DNA from: Candidatus Competibacteraceae bacterium
GTDB lineage: Bacteria; Bacteroidota; Bacteroidia; CAIKAF01
Direction of reading: 5' to 3'
NCBI GenBank assembly: GCA_014879445.1
Contig: JACSSC010000024.1
Span: 111,805 to 175,804, forward strand
Length of the DNA: 64,000 bases
The notes beneath the pieces were generated by a model. It made no database searches. It worked only from the letters and a program-made list of their open reading frames with translations, and was not told where the DNA came from. The translations under genes were made by a program, and so were the position numbers. This document shows positions 35,385-44,227 of this stretch, piece after piece. The number at the start of each line of letters is the position of its first letter. The stretch's first letter is position 1.

Positions 35385-37853
35385 ATGAATTTTGAAGAAG
35401 TATTGTCGCATTTGCGTCATTATTTGCCCACACAGGCGCCGTTAAAAGATTTTATACACCATAATACACTGCATGCATTTCAGCATGAAGAATTTCATCA
35501 TGCCATTCACAAAGCAGCTCGTATGTTTGGCTATCAGGTCTATCTGACGCTGGATGATTATCGTGAACGATATAATATTGGCGATATTCATGAAGATGAG
35601 TTGAACCGAGCAATTAGTCGGATTAAAGGAGAAACAGATAAAGAAGTTTGGAGAAAGCGATTGTTACATGAATCATTTTCAGAAATTCACTCATCACGGG
35701 TTGGACAATTAAGAAATCATTGGAAAACAACTTATCATGTGAATATGGATAAGTATGTACATCCGCTACTGTTTCGTTTAGTAGGTTCATTTCTCGACCA
35801 GGGGATTAGTATTTCTGGTTTTCCGTATCATCAACGTACTTTTCTGAATGCTTTACGATCTCTTGAACGCAGCAGTTACACTAGCATATTTCGTACACAT
35901 AGGGCGCGTACCTTGTTATTGAAAGATGATAATCTGTTGGAGACATTAATTTCAATATTGCTGGGCGATGAGAGATTGCTTGAGCATTATTTGTTTGATC
36001 AACAGTTTGCACATCCCGGTTGGTCGGGTATGGTGGCTGTGCTAGAAGAAAATCCAGCTATGCTCTTGGATAAGCGACGGATTTCTTTGCATGATTTTAT
36101 TGTTGTTGAATTATTATTAGAGCTGGATGTGCTTGATCTTCGTTTAGGTAACAATTGGAATTCACTTTCTCAACACTTGAATGTACATGAATTCGAACAT
36201 CTGTTTATTACTCCCGAATCAGAATTGCTTTTTGATCTGTATCGCATTTGGCAGGAAGCATTTGAATGGTCGTTTTATAATTCGGTGTTAAAAGGGTTGC
36301 AACAGTTTGTTGATTCTCCTGCCAATGATTTTGTTAGTTTTCAGGCAGTATTTTGTATTGATGATAGGGAATGTTCTTTACGTCGTTATATTGAAACGAA
36401 TGACAACCATGCAGCTACTTTCGGGACGGCAGGATTTTTTAATGTGCCTTTTTATTTCCAGCCCGAGCATGGCCGATTCTATACAAAATCCTGTCCAGCT
36501 CCACAAAACCCTACACATTTGATAAAAGAATATGAGTCAAAGAAGCGCCATAAAAGTGAATCGCATTTCAGTTCGCGTACATATAGCATGTTAGGCGGTA
36601 TGATTGCTGCACCGGCGATGGGTATTTGGTCTGCCCTGAAGATGGGCGTTAATATTTTATTTCCAGCCGATTCACCGGCACGTGTGTCATCATTTACACA
36701 TATGGACAGAAACGGTAAGCTAAGCATCGAACACCAGGGAAAATTCAGCAAGCATTTACAAGTTGGATTTACAATTGACGAAATGACAGAGCGAGTTGAA
36801 GGTTTGCTCAAAGCCATCGGCCTTGTCAATAATTTTGCACCGATTGTATATTTTATCGGGCATGGCGCCAGTAGTGTAAATAATACCCATTATGCAGGAT
36901 ATGATTGTGGTGCATGCAGTGGTCGATCCGGCTCTGTTAATGCAAGAGTGATTGCCTCAATGGCCAATAATCTAGATGTGAGAAAAATGCTGAGTGAAAA
37001 AGGATGGAATATACCTAACAACACACAGTTTATAGGTGGGATACATGATACAACTTGTGATGAGATTGAATTTTTTGATGAAGCGAATTTGTCAGGAGAT
37101 AATAGAATATTGCACGAAAGAAATAAACAAACTTTCCATAAAGCACTGTTGCAAAATGCAAAAGAAAGATCTCGTCGCTTCCTCTTAATTGACTCAAGTA
37201 AAGAACCTGCTAAGCTTCATAAAAAAGTGAAGTTGAGATCCATGTCACTTTTTGAACCACGCCCTGAGTGGAATCATGCAACAAATGCCTTGTGTATTAT
37301 TGGACGTCGCGATCATAATAAACATTTGTTTATGGATAGACGAGCATTTCTTAATTCATACGATTATAGGGTTGATACTGATGGTAGCATTTTGCTGGGT
37401 ATCTTAAATGCCATTGCACCAGTATGTGGCGGTATCAATCTTGAATATTATTTTTCAAGAGTTGACAACTGTCGTTTGGGGGCAGGTACCAAATTGCCTC
37501 ATAATGTGATGGGATTAATTGGTGTTGCAAATGGAATGGATGGAGATTTGCGCCCCGGCTTGCCATTTCAAATGATTAATATTCATGATCCCTTGCGTTT
37601 ATTAGTTGTGATAGAGCATAAACCAGAGCAAGTCTTGCCTGTATTGAAAAAAAACCCAGTTACTTTCGAATGGTTTCATATGAACTGGATTCATTTGGTT
37701 GTGCTGCATCCTGAAACCAAAGACCTGTACCTTTTTGATAAAGATCATTTTATAGCGTTTGCTTCTAACTCAAAAATTCCAGATTCAATTTCATCACATC
37801 AAGATTACCTGTCTGCTTCATCTCAAAATTTACCTATTCTGCAACTTTTATAA
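35385..37853 (+). CDS. dabA: Inorganic carbon uptake subunit DabA (DUF2309)
   Basis: The 822-residue protein matches DabA, the cytoplasmic beta-carbonic-anhydrase-like half of the DAB carbon pump. The four zinc/active-site residues of characterised DabA are all here with the right spacing: C324 and D326 (VFCIDDRECSLRR), H493 (FIGHGASSVNN) and C508 (YDCGACSGRSG). The N-terminus has the family pattern FIHHNTLHAFQH. The complex is thought to hydrate incoming CO2 to bicarbonate in one direction, powered by an ion gradient through DabB. dabB follows after two bases and a SulP transporter next. In a non-autotroph it would supply bicarbonate for carboxylases. Confidence 0.93.
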   Translation: MNFEEVLSHLRHYLPTQAPLKDFIHHNTLHAFQHEEFHHAIHKAARMFGYQVYLTLDDYRERYNIGDIHEDELNRAISRIKGETDKEVWRKRLLHESFSEIHSSRVGQLRNHWKTTYHVNMDKYVHPLLFRLVGSFLDQGISISGFPYHQRTFLNALRSLERSSYTSIFRTHRARTLLLKDDNLLETLISILLGDERLLEHYLFDQQFAHPGWSGMVAVLEENPAMLLDKRRISLHDFIVVELLLELDVLDLRLGNNWNSLSQHLNVHEFEHLFITPESELLFDLYRIWQEAFEWSFYNSVLKGLQQFVDSPANDFVSFQAVFCIDDRECSLRRYIETNDNHAATFGTAGFFNVPFYFQPEHGRFYTKSCPAPQNPTHLIKEYESKKRHKSESHFSSRTYSMLGGMIAAPAMGIWSALKMGVNILFPADSPARVSSFTHMDRNGKLSIEHQGKFSKHLQVGFTIDEMTERVEGLLKAIGLVNNFAPIVYFIGHGASSVNNTHYAGYDCGACSGRSGSVNARVIASMANNLDVRKMLSEKGWNIPNNTQFIGGIHDTTCDEIEFFDEANLSGDNRILHERNKQTFHKALLQNAKERSRRFLLIDSSKEPAKLHKKVKLRSMSLFEPRPEWNHATNALCIIGRRDHNKHLFMDRRAFLNSYDYRVDTDGSILLGILNAIAPVCGGINLEYYFSRVDNCRLGAGTKLPHNVMGLIGVANGMDGDLRPGLPFQMINIHDPLRLLVVIEHKPEQVLPVLKKNPVTFEWFHMNWIHLVVLHPETKDLYLFDKDHFIAFASNSKIPDSISSHQDYLSASSQNLPILQLL

Positions 37854-37855
37854 TC

Positions 37856-39721
37856 ATGGGTCATTATCACCTAATATTGATATTTGTTTTATTGCCGTTT
37901 ATCGGGTTTCTGCTAAGTTTATTAGCGCCGCCCAAAAGTGAGTTGTTTATTTCTAGAATTGCCATTTATACTTCTGCCATTCAATTGATTGCAGTTGTTG
38001 TTGCTGCTGTGCTTTGGATAATTATTATCCGAAAACCTTTACATGTTGAAGAATGGGTTTTATATCAGTCGAATGAGTATCGCTTTTTTATTGATTTTCT
38101 TTATGATGCTAATACTATCGTTTTTCTTTTAGTGGGTGCATTCATCACATTCCTGATAGTACGTTATAGCCGATATTACATGCATCTTGAAAATGGCTAC
38201 AAGCGATTCTTCAATACAATTCTATTTTTTAGTTTTGGTTACAACTGGACAATCATATCCGGCAATTTCGAAACATTCTTTATGGGATGGGAGATATTAG
38301 GAATCTCATCTTTCTTGTTGATTGCATTTTATCGAAATCGTTATTTGCCTGTAAAAAATGCTGTTAAGGTTTTTTCGATATACAGGATTGGCGATTTGGG
38401 TATCCTTGGTGCTATGTGGGCTAGCCATCATTTGTGGCATGTGAATATTACGTTCCTGAAGCTTCAAAATCTTGACTTAGTGCATGAGCATTTGGCCGGT
38501 CATAGTGAGATAGGTGTTTTTATTGGATTAATGCTCTTGCTGGCGGCAACAGTTAAGTCGGCACAATTCCCTTTTTCAACATGGCTCCCTCGTGCCATGG
38601 AAGGACCAACACCATCTAGTGCGATTTTTTACGGTTCGCTTTCTGTGCATCTAGGTGTTTATTTATTGTTGCGCACATTCCCATTTTGGGAGAGCCAGCC
38701 GGTTGTTCGTATTATGATTGGTTGCATAGGTCTGGTTACTGCAATTATTTCTTCTATGATTACAAAGGTACAATCTTCCATTAAGCCACAAATCGCTTAT
38801 GCTTCCATCACGCAGATTGGTATCATATTTATTGAAATTGCATTGGGATGGCATACGCTGGCATTATTGCATTTTGCAGGCAATGCATTTTTACGAACTT
38901 ATCAGTTGCTGGTTTCGCCTTCAGTAGTTAGCTACTTTATTCGTGATCAGTTTTATCACTTTGTGTCTCCTAAAGTTAAAAAACAAAACAAACTCAGCAA
39001 TACACTTTATCTTCTATCTATCAAGGAATGGAATATGGATTATTTTATAACCAATGTTTTTTTTAAATCATTAAAAGATTTGGGAAAGATATTGTCTTTC
39101 CTGAACCCAAAAAATGTTTTGTATTTATTTATACCCATATACATAGCCGGCTTAGTTGCTTATTTATTTAGAGATGAAATACCGGTTGAAATCGTACAAG
39201 TGTTACCTGAAATATTTGCTTTGATTGGATGTATGATGGTGTTGAAAGCGTTTGCCGAGCGTAATCATCCTCGCCTTGTATGGCTTCTTGTGATTCTAAA
39301 TCATGTGAGTTTGGCGCTTTCGGTTTCATTTAATGAATATTTTGAGATTGTTGAAACATTCATTTATCTCGCCGGCGTTTTTATATCGGGGATATTAGGT
39401 TGGTTTTGTTTATTCAGATTAAAGAAGTTAGCGCCTGCTTTTTTTAATCTAAATTATTATCACGGATTATCCGTTCAATATCCTGTTCTGCATCATCTTT
39501 TTTTTCTTGCCATGTTAGGTATGACAGGTTTCCCAATTACTACGGCATTCATTGGTGAAGACCTTCTATTTAGTCATATATTTCAAAATCAGTATCTGCT
39601 TGCATTTGTTGTGGCTGTTAGTTTTGTTGTTGCCGGCATTGCCTTAATTAGATTGTATGCACGACTTTTCCTCGGCCCTTATCCATTACCTGATAAATCT
39701 AATCATCTTCCGTCTGCATAA
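37856..39721 (+). CDS. dabB: Inorganic carbon uptake membrane subunit DabB (NuoL-like)
   Basis: The 621-residue membrane protein resembles the NuoL/MrpA antiporter subunits of complex I (PF00361). About 14 to 16 helices are seen. Conserved parts include FETFFMGWEILGISSFLLI, with the Glu of the channel, and KSAQFPFSTWLPRAMEGP, with the Lys and the TPSSAIFYGSLSVHLG motif. It is the probable ion-conducting partner of DabA. No other complex I subunit lies nearby, which separates it from a true NuoL. The gene starts two bases after dabA and ends 34 bases before the SulP gene. Confidence 0.9.
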   Translation: MGHYHLILIFVLLPFIGFLLSLLAPPKSELFISRIAIYTSAIQLIAVVVAAVLWIIIIRKPLHVEEWVLYQSNEYRFFIDFLYDANTIVFLLVGAFITFLIVRYSRYYMHLENGYKRFFNTILFFSFGYNWTIISGNFETFFMGWEILGISSFLLIAFYRNRYLPVKNAVKVFSIYRIGDLGILGAMWASHHLWHVNITFLKLQNLDLVHEHLAGHSEIGVFIGLMLLLAATVKSAQFPFSTWLPRAMEGPTPSSAIFYGSLSVHLGVYLLLRTFPFWESQPVVRIMIGCIGLVTAIISSMITKVQSSIKPQIAYASITQIGIIFIEIALGWHTLALLHFAGNAFLRTYQLLVSPSVVSYFIRDQFYHFVSPKVKKQNKLSNTLYLLSIKEWNMDYFITNVFFKSLKDLGKILSFLNPKNVLYLFIPIYIAGLVAYLFRDEIPVEIVQVLPEIFALIGCMMVLKAFAERNHPRLVWLLVILNHVSLALSVSFNEYFEIVETFIYLAGVFISGILGWFCLFRLKKLAPAFFNLNYYHGLSVQYPVLHHLFFLAMLGMTGFPITTAFIGEDLLFSHIFQNQYLLAFVVAVSFVVAGIALIRLYARLFLGPYPLPDKSNHLPSA

Positions 39722-39755
39722 GTTTTCGAATTTAAAATCATTTAATTATTTAATC

Positions 39756-41093
39756 ATGAAATCAAATAAATCAATTATTCCTGATTTGATTGCCGGTCTT
39801 ACAGTTAGTTTTGCTGCATTGAGTTTAGGTGCTGCATTCGGTGTAATGTCAGGTAGAGGCGCTTTTGCGGGCATGTTGTCGGCAGCCATCATTCCTATTG
39901 TAACATCATTACTTGGCGGAACGCGCTTGCAGGCCTCTGGTCCAACAGCCCCAATGACAGCTATAACAGCCCTATTGGTGGCATCTGCATATGATCAGTT
40001 TGGCGAACCACAATTAGCCAACCAGTTTATCACGCTGGTGCTATTCATGGCATCTGTCTTTATCTTTTGTACAGGCCTTTTTCGTTTAGGACGATTTATC
40101 AAATGGGTTCCTCAGGTTGTTGTCTTAGGTTTTATGAATGGAATTGGCATATTGATATGGGTTGATCAAATAAAAAAAATAGCCGGACTGGGAGGGCAGT
40201 CAATCATGGATGGGAATGTTATGATAAATCTTGGTGTTGCGTTGTCAACATTGCTTATGATATATTTTATTCCTTTTCTTTTACGAAAACTTAAAGTACC
40301 CATTGGCGTCCGTCGCTTTGTGCCCGCTATTTTTATTACTATTATTATAGCTACGGTTTTTACTTCTGTTTTTTCTCTTGATATTCAACATGTAAGTTTG
40401 GGTAAAAAGTACGATTCTATTGGGAGTTTTATTGAAATCCTTGTTTCATTTTTTCCTTCTCATCCTTCTATTTTTACCCAAGAAATGATTTTGAAAGCAA
40501 TACCTTTGGCTCTTCAGCTTTGTTTGCTGGCCTATCTCGATTCATTACTTACCAGTTTGGTGATTGATAAAATGACCCAAGAGAAAACAAAACCGGATAA
40601 AGAACTTTTGGCTCAGGGATTAGCGAATGGTATTGCTGCTTTGTTGCAAGGAATTCCTGGCGCTCAGGCCACAATAAGATCTGTATTGTTGATTAAAGAA
40701 GGCGCTCAAACGCGTATGGCCGGTGTCTTTGTAGGGATCTTTGCTTTGCTTGGTTTTTTGGTATTTAGCAATCTGATTACATTGATTGCCTCTGCTGTTT
40801 TTACGGGCGTTCTGTTTAAAGCCGGATTAGATGTTATGGATAGAGATTTCCCCATTACTTTTTTCAAAAATGGTTGGATGAATAATCGAACACGTTTAAT
40901 CCAATTTTTTATCATTATCTATACATCATTTATTACGGTGGTGATTGACTTGAATGTTGCTGTGATTACTGGCACGATCATTTATTATATTGGAAAAAAA
41001 TATCTTGGATTTGTTGATGTAGAAGATAACTTTGCCCAAGTAAATGCCAATGAATTAGAAGGGCAGAGTATTAATGGAAAAGATCAATACTGA
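39756..41093 (+). CDS. SulP family anion transporter lacking a STAS domain
   Basis: This 446-residue transporter has the SulP core: IPDLIAGLTVSFAALSLGAA, GTRLQASGPTAPMTAITALL, and QGLANGIAALLQGIPGAQA. SulP proteins carry sulfate, bicarbonate or other anions; the BicA branch takes up bicarbonate with Na+. Most SulP proteins end in a cytoplasmic STAS domain of about 100 residues. Here only about 35 residues follow the last helix, so STAS is absent. Its place directly behind dabAB suggests bicarbonate as substrate, by inference. The frame is open upstream into dabB, but ATG 39756 fits the family start. Confidence 0.85.
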   Translation: MKSNKSIIPDLIAGLTVSFAALSLGAAFGVMSGRGAFAGMLSAAIIPIVTSLLGGTRLQASGPTAPMTAITALLVASAYDQFGEPQLANQFITLVLFMASVFIFCTGLFRLGRFIKWVPQVVVLGFMNGIGILIWVDQIKKIAGLGGQSIMDGNVMINLGVALSTLLMIYFIPFLLRKLKVPIGVRRFVPAIFITIIIATVFTSVFSLDIQHVSLGKKYDSIGSFIEILVSFFPSHPSIFTQEMILKAIPLALQLCLLAYLDSLLTSLVIDKMTQEKTKPDKELLAQGLANGIAALLQGIPGAQATIRSVLLIKEGAQTRMAGVFVGIFALLGFLVFSNLITLIASAVFTGVLFKAGLDVMDRDFPITFFKNGWMNNRTRLIQFFIIIYTSFITVVIDLNVAVITGTIIYYIGKKYLGFVDVEDNFAQVNANELEGQSINGKDQY

Positions 41094-41347
41094 TGATAAT
41101 TTTTGTTGAAGTTAAACCCGGAGCAAGCAGAAATGAATTTGTGATTACCGGCTCGCATACTTTAAAAATTCGTATTACGGCACCCCCGATTGATGGGAAA
41201 GCCAATGATGCTTTGATTCATTATTTGGCTGATATATTTGATATAAGTAAGTCGTCGGTAAGAATGCTCAAAGGCGCAACATCCAAGTTTAAAAAATTTG
41301 AAGTGGATGATGATTGCTTTTCTTGGGAGAATTTTGCTAATCGCTAA
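41093..41347 (+). CDS. DUF167/YggU family protein
   Basis: This 84-residue protein matches the UPF0235 (YggU) family: VEVKPGASRNEFVI, LKIRITAPPIDGKANDALI and SVRMLKGATSKFKKFEV. The family is widespread, small and soluble, and its role is not known. The start overlaps the SulP stop by one base, so the two are co-translated. Whether it has anything to do with carbon uptake is unclear; such genes occur next to many unrelated ones. Confidence 0.88.
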   Translation: MIIFVEVKPGASRNEFVITGSHTLKIRITAPPIDGKANDALIHYLADIFDISKSSVRMLKGATSKFKKFEVDDDCFSWENFANR

Positions 41348-41398
41348 TTCGCATGTCTATGAATGATTTTCTATATTCATAGAAGATAATATGTAGGA

Positions 41399-42640
41399 TT
41401 AGTTTTCTGTACTGAGCAATTCTCTGTATGTTTTATGATATGCATCAATGCCTTGACTGAGGGAAAACCATTCTTTAGCGCCACGTATTATTTCGTTGCG
41501 ATTGTATTGCTTGTTTTTGATAAAATTATATGCTTTTTCGTATTCTTCATTGTTGAAGGCAGAAATGGCTATACCTGCATGATACGTGTGAATAATATGC
41601 CCTGTGTCGCCAACATCATCATTGCAAACTATCGGAATGCCCATAGCCATTATTTCCCCCTGTTTAGTGGGGCTAGATGCTTTTTTGCTGAATACAGGGC
41701 GTATGAAAAATACGGAAGCATCAAATAACGATATGACAGAAGGGATATCTTTTCTGGCTAAGGGCATAACTATTATAGCGTTTTCTTGAATCCCTTTCGC
41801 TTTTGCCATATGAAAAATCTGTTCGGGGTTATCGTGAGTAAAGAAAGCCAAAAGCGATGTTGCATCATGATGGAGAACAATTTTGAAAAAATCTAGCATT
41901 TCTGATAGCATATACCAAGTGCCAATTGACCCTATATAAAACCAACGGCTTGTATATGTATTTAGTCGATGCAACAACGCAAAATCATTAGCAATTTGCG
42001 TGTTGATATTCAGTACTGAAAAATGATGTAAATCGGCACAGCACGGTATAACGCTGCATTTAAATGATTTATTAATGTATGGAAATGAACGAATGGTCTT
42101 TTCTCCTTCGTGGGTTAATGAGATGACATGATTGGCCTCAAGAAAAAATTGTTTTTCTTTATTCTTAAAGTAATTGTAAACGAACCTAAAGATAGGGTTC
42201 TTTAAATTCCATACTTTCCCATCCACTCTTTCATCTGCAAAAAATCCACGCATATCGAATAAAAATCTGACATTCCATTTTTTTTTCATCCATAATCCTG
42301 CTAATGCTGTAATATAGCCACGTGTATGCACAATATGGAAGGGTTTTTCTTTATGCAGTTTTTTAATTTTTCTTTTCAGAACGAATACGTCATAAAGTGT
42401 TGAGATAACAGGCGGACTTTTGTGATAGGGTAATGGAATCCATCTTATGACGGTATCTTCAATAATCTTTTCAATGTCAGCTTTGCCTTTATTGAAAGCT
42501 TTTTCTTTCTCAAAACTGATGAGTGTAAATTCATATCCATGCCTTGAAAGTTCTTTTAGATAAGGTAAAACTTGTGACTGTCCAAGCGGATCTGTCATGC
42601 CATCGTATGAAAGGTAGAGTATGTGTTGTCCTACGCTCAT
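41399..42640 (-). CDS. Glycosyltransferase family 4 (GT-B)
   Basis: The 413-residue protein opens HILYLSYDGMTDPLGQSQVL, a start seen in a GT4 subgroup of Bacteroidota. The N-domain has IVHTRGYITALAGLWMKK and RFLFDMRGFFADERVDG; the C-domain has FYIGSIGTWYMLSEMLDFF and PTKQGEIMAMGIPIVCND, where the E pair of GT4 enzymes falls. It probably adds sugars to a surface glycan. It is the last gene of a minus-strand run behind queE, with nine bases between. Confidence 0.85.
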   Translation of the reverse strand: MSVGQHILYLSYDGMTDPLGQSQVLPYLKELSRHGYEFTLISFEKEKAFNKGKADIEKIIEDTVIRWIPLPYHKSPPVISTLYDVFVLKRKIKKLHKEKPFHIVHTRGYITALAGLWMKKKWNVRFLFDMRGFFADERVDGKVWNLKNPIFRFVYNYFKNKEKQFFLEANHVISLTHEGEKTIRSFPYINKSFKCSVIPCCADLHHFSVLNINTQIANDFALLHRLNTYTSRWFYIGSIGTWYMLSEMLDFFKIVLHHDATSLLAFFTHDNPEQIFHMAKAKGIQENAIIVMPLARKDIPSVISLFDASVFFIRPVFSKKASSPTKQGEIMAMGIPIVCNDDVGDTGHIIHTYHAGIAISAFNNEEYEKAYNFIKNKQYNRNEIIRGAKEWFSLSQGIDAYHKTYRELLSTEN

Positions 42641-42649
42641 GTTTTGATT

Positions 42650-43255
42650 TTATGGAATAGAGATATATTTGTGAATTTGAAGAGAGAGGCGCCATTCAGG
42701 ATGATGCTTAATGTAATCTATAATGAGGGGTGCGATTTTATCTTTTTTACTCCATTCGGGTTGTAAATATTTTAGGCATTCCGGGCTCACTTTTTTTGCC
42801 TGTTCTTCTGCCCAATTAATATCTGAGGGATGATAAACAACAATTTTTAGTTCATGGGCTTGTGTGAAAATTTTATCTAATGGATTTTTGAATTTTTTTG
42901 GAGAGAGGCATATCCAGTCGGGGTGTCCGGTAATAGGATATGTGCCTGAAGTTTCAATCCATACGAAGATTTTTTTTTTTCTTAATATTTTAATCAATGG
43001 GTCTAAGTTATACATGCAGGGTTCTCCTCCTGTTATAACGCAATTTTTAGCACCGGATTTAATTATCCATTCAAGCATTTTCTCTATTTCAACTTGCGGA
43101 TGTTGATGGGCATCCCACGAATCTTTTACATCGCACCAAGTACATTCTACATCACATCCGCCAAGTCGAAGAAAGTATGCCGCTTCTCCTGCATGTGCGC
43201 CTTCGCCTTGCAATGAATAAAAATGTTCCATCAAAGGAAGCGTTTGTTGTTTCAT
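42650..43255 (-). CDS. queE: 7-carboxy-7-deazaguanine synthase (radical SAM)
   Basis: The 201-residue radical SAM enzyme rearranges 6-carboxy-tetrahydropterin into 7-carboxy-7-deazaguanine in queuosine synthesis. The cluster ligands are C34, C38 and C41 in LGGCDVECTWCDVKDSWD, the C-x3-C-x2-C form. The start MEHFYSLQGEGAHAGEAAYF and CVITGGEPCMYNLDPLI complete the family pattern. The substrate comes from the FolE/QueD branch; folE lies at 58.5 kb. The start overlaps the upstream phosphorylase gene by four bases. Confidence 0.94.
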   Translation of the reverse strand: MKQQTLPLMEHFYSLQGEGAHAGEAAYFLRLGGCDVECTWCDVKDSWDAHQHPQVEIEKMLEWIIKSGAKNCVITGGEPCMYNLDPLIKILRKKKIFVWIETSGTYPITGHPDWICLSPKKFKNPLDKIFTQAHELKIVVYHPSDINWAEEQAKKVSPECLKYLQPEWSKKDKIAPLIIDYIKHHPEWRLSLQIHKYISIP

Positions 43256-44130
43256 GATGAATGAGCAGATATTCGTTTTAGTACAAAGGCAATAAGTTTT
43301 TCAACGGACTTATGGCTATCGGACGAAAAGGTTTGATGAATACGATTTGCAACCGCCACACAAATGGTACATGCTTGATGGCCTAGAAGGGACGATAGTC
43401 CATATAGTGCAGAGGTTTCCATTTCAAGATTCGTGATGGAGAAGTTGTTGTATTGAAATCGGGTGAAATTATTTATCAATTCGGGATAGGCAAGCTCATA
43501 TCTAAGTTTTCTTCCTTGTGGAGCATAAAATCCGGGTGCTGTGAGGGTAATGCCGTGATGACAATTTTCAGCAAAAATTTGTACTAAGTTATCGTTTGCT
43601 TTAAATACATATGGCTTGGCAAGAATATGAGGGTAGCCGGTTTGCCAGGTGAAATTTTCTATGAAATCCATTTGCTCGATGCTTTTATGGTATTTGTAGA
43701 AGTTCATAACACCATCAAGTCCTATGGCATAGGCCGAAACAACAAATTCATCAACATGTATATCTGGCTGAAGCGATCCGGTAGTTCCTATTCGAATGAG
43801 CGAAAGCGATTTTTTTTCTTCATTCTCTTGCCTTGTGTCAAGATTAATGCTGGCCAATGCATCCAACTCGTTGATGACAATATCTATGTTGTCGGGCCCG
43901 ATGCCAGTTGATAAACAACTTATACGCTTTTTGTCAATATAGCCGGTATGTGTGATGAACTCACGATTTGATCTTTTACATTCAATACGATCGAAATGTC
44001 GCGATACTTCCTGAACTCTGCCAGGATCTCCTACCAGCAAAATGGTATCAGCAATTTCTTCAGGTCTCAGATTAAGATGATAAACCGCCTTCCTTTCGTT
44101 TAATATTAATTCTGATTCAGGATAAAGCAT
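43252..44130 (-). CDS. Nucleoside phosphorylase (uridine phosphorylase-like)
   Basis: The 292-residue protein belongs to the PNP/UDP phosphorylase family. It has the phosphate-binding LLVGDPGRVQEVSRHFD, RISCLSTGIGPDNIDIVINE, RIGTTGSLQPDIHVDEFVVS and the ribose-binding FSITNLEMETSALYGLSSLL. It cleaves a nucleoside with phosphate to base and ribose-1-phosphate for salvage. Uridine phosphorylase is the closest by look, but purine specificity cannot be excluded. It leads an operon with queE and a glycosyltransferase. Confidence 0.88.
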   Translation of the reverse strand: MLYPESELILNERKAVYHLNLRPEEIADTILLVGDPGRVQEVSRHFDRIECKRSNREFITHTGYIDKKRISCLSTGIGPDNIDIVINELDALASINLDTRQENEEKKSLSLIRIGTTGSLQPDIHVDEFVVSAYAIGLDGVMNFYKYHKSIEQMDFIENFTWQTGYPHILAKPYVFKANDNLVQIFAENCHHGITLTAPGFYAPQGRKLRYELAYPELINNFTRFQYNNFSITNLEMETSALYGLSSLLGHQACTICVAVANRIHQTFSSDSHKSVEKLIAFVLKRISAHSS

Positions 44131-44146
44131 ATTATTCTATTTCATC

Positions 44147-44154
44147 CAAACATA
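44147..44154 (-). promoter_or_regulatory. -7 box TATGTTTG for the phosphorylase-queE operon
   Basis: Exact TAnnTTTG match on the minus strand, 16 bases before the ATG at 44130. Confidence 0.5.
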
Positions 44155-44227
44155 CTGAATTTTTTACATTTCATACGGCTATGTCGAATAATCTATACTT
44201 TTATCCTATTAATTATGCAACAAGATA

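Noticed and set aside
37856..39721. NuoL of respiratory complex I
   Set aside because: No other nuo genes are nearby and the gene directly follows dabA, which fits DabB better.
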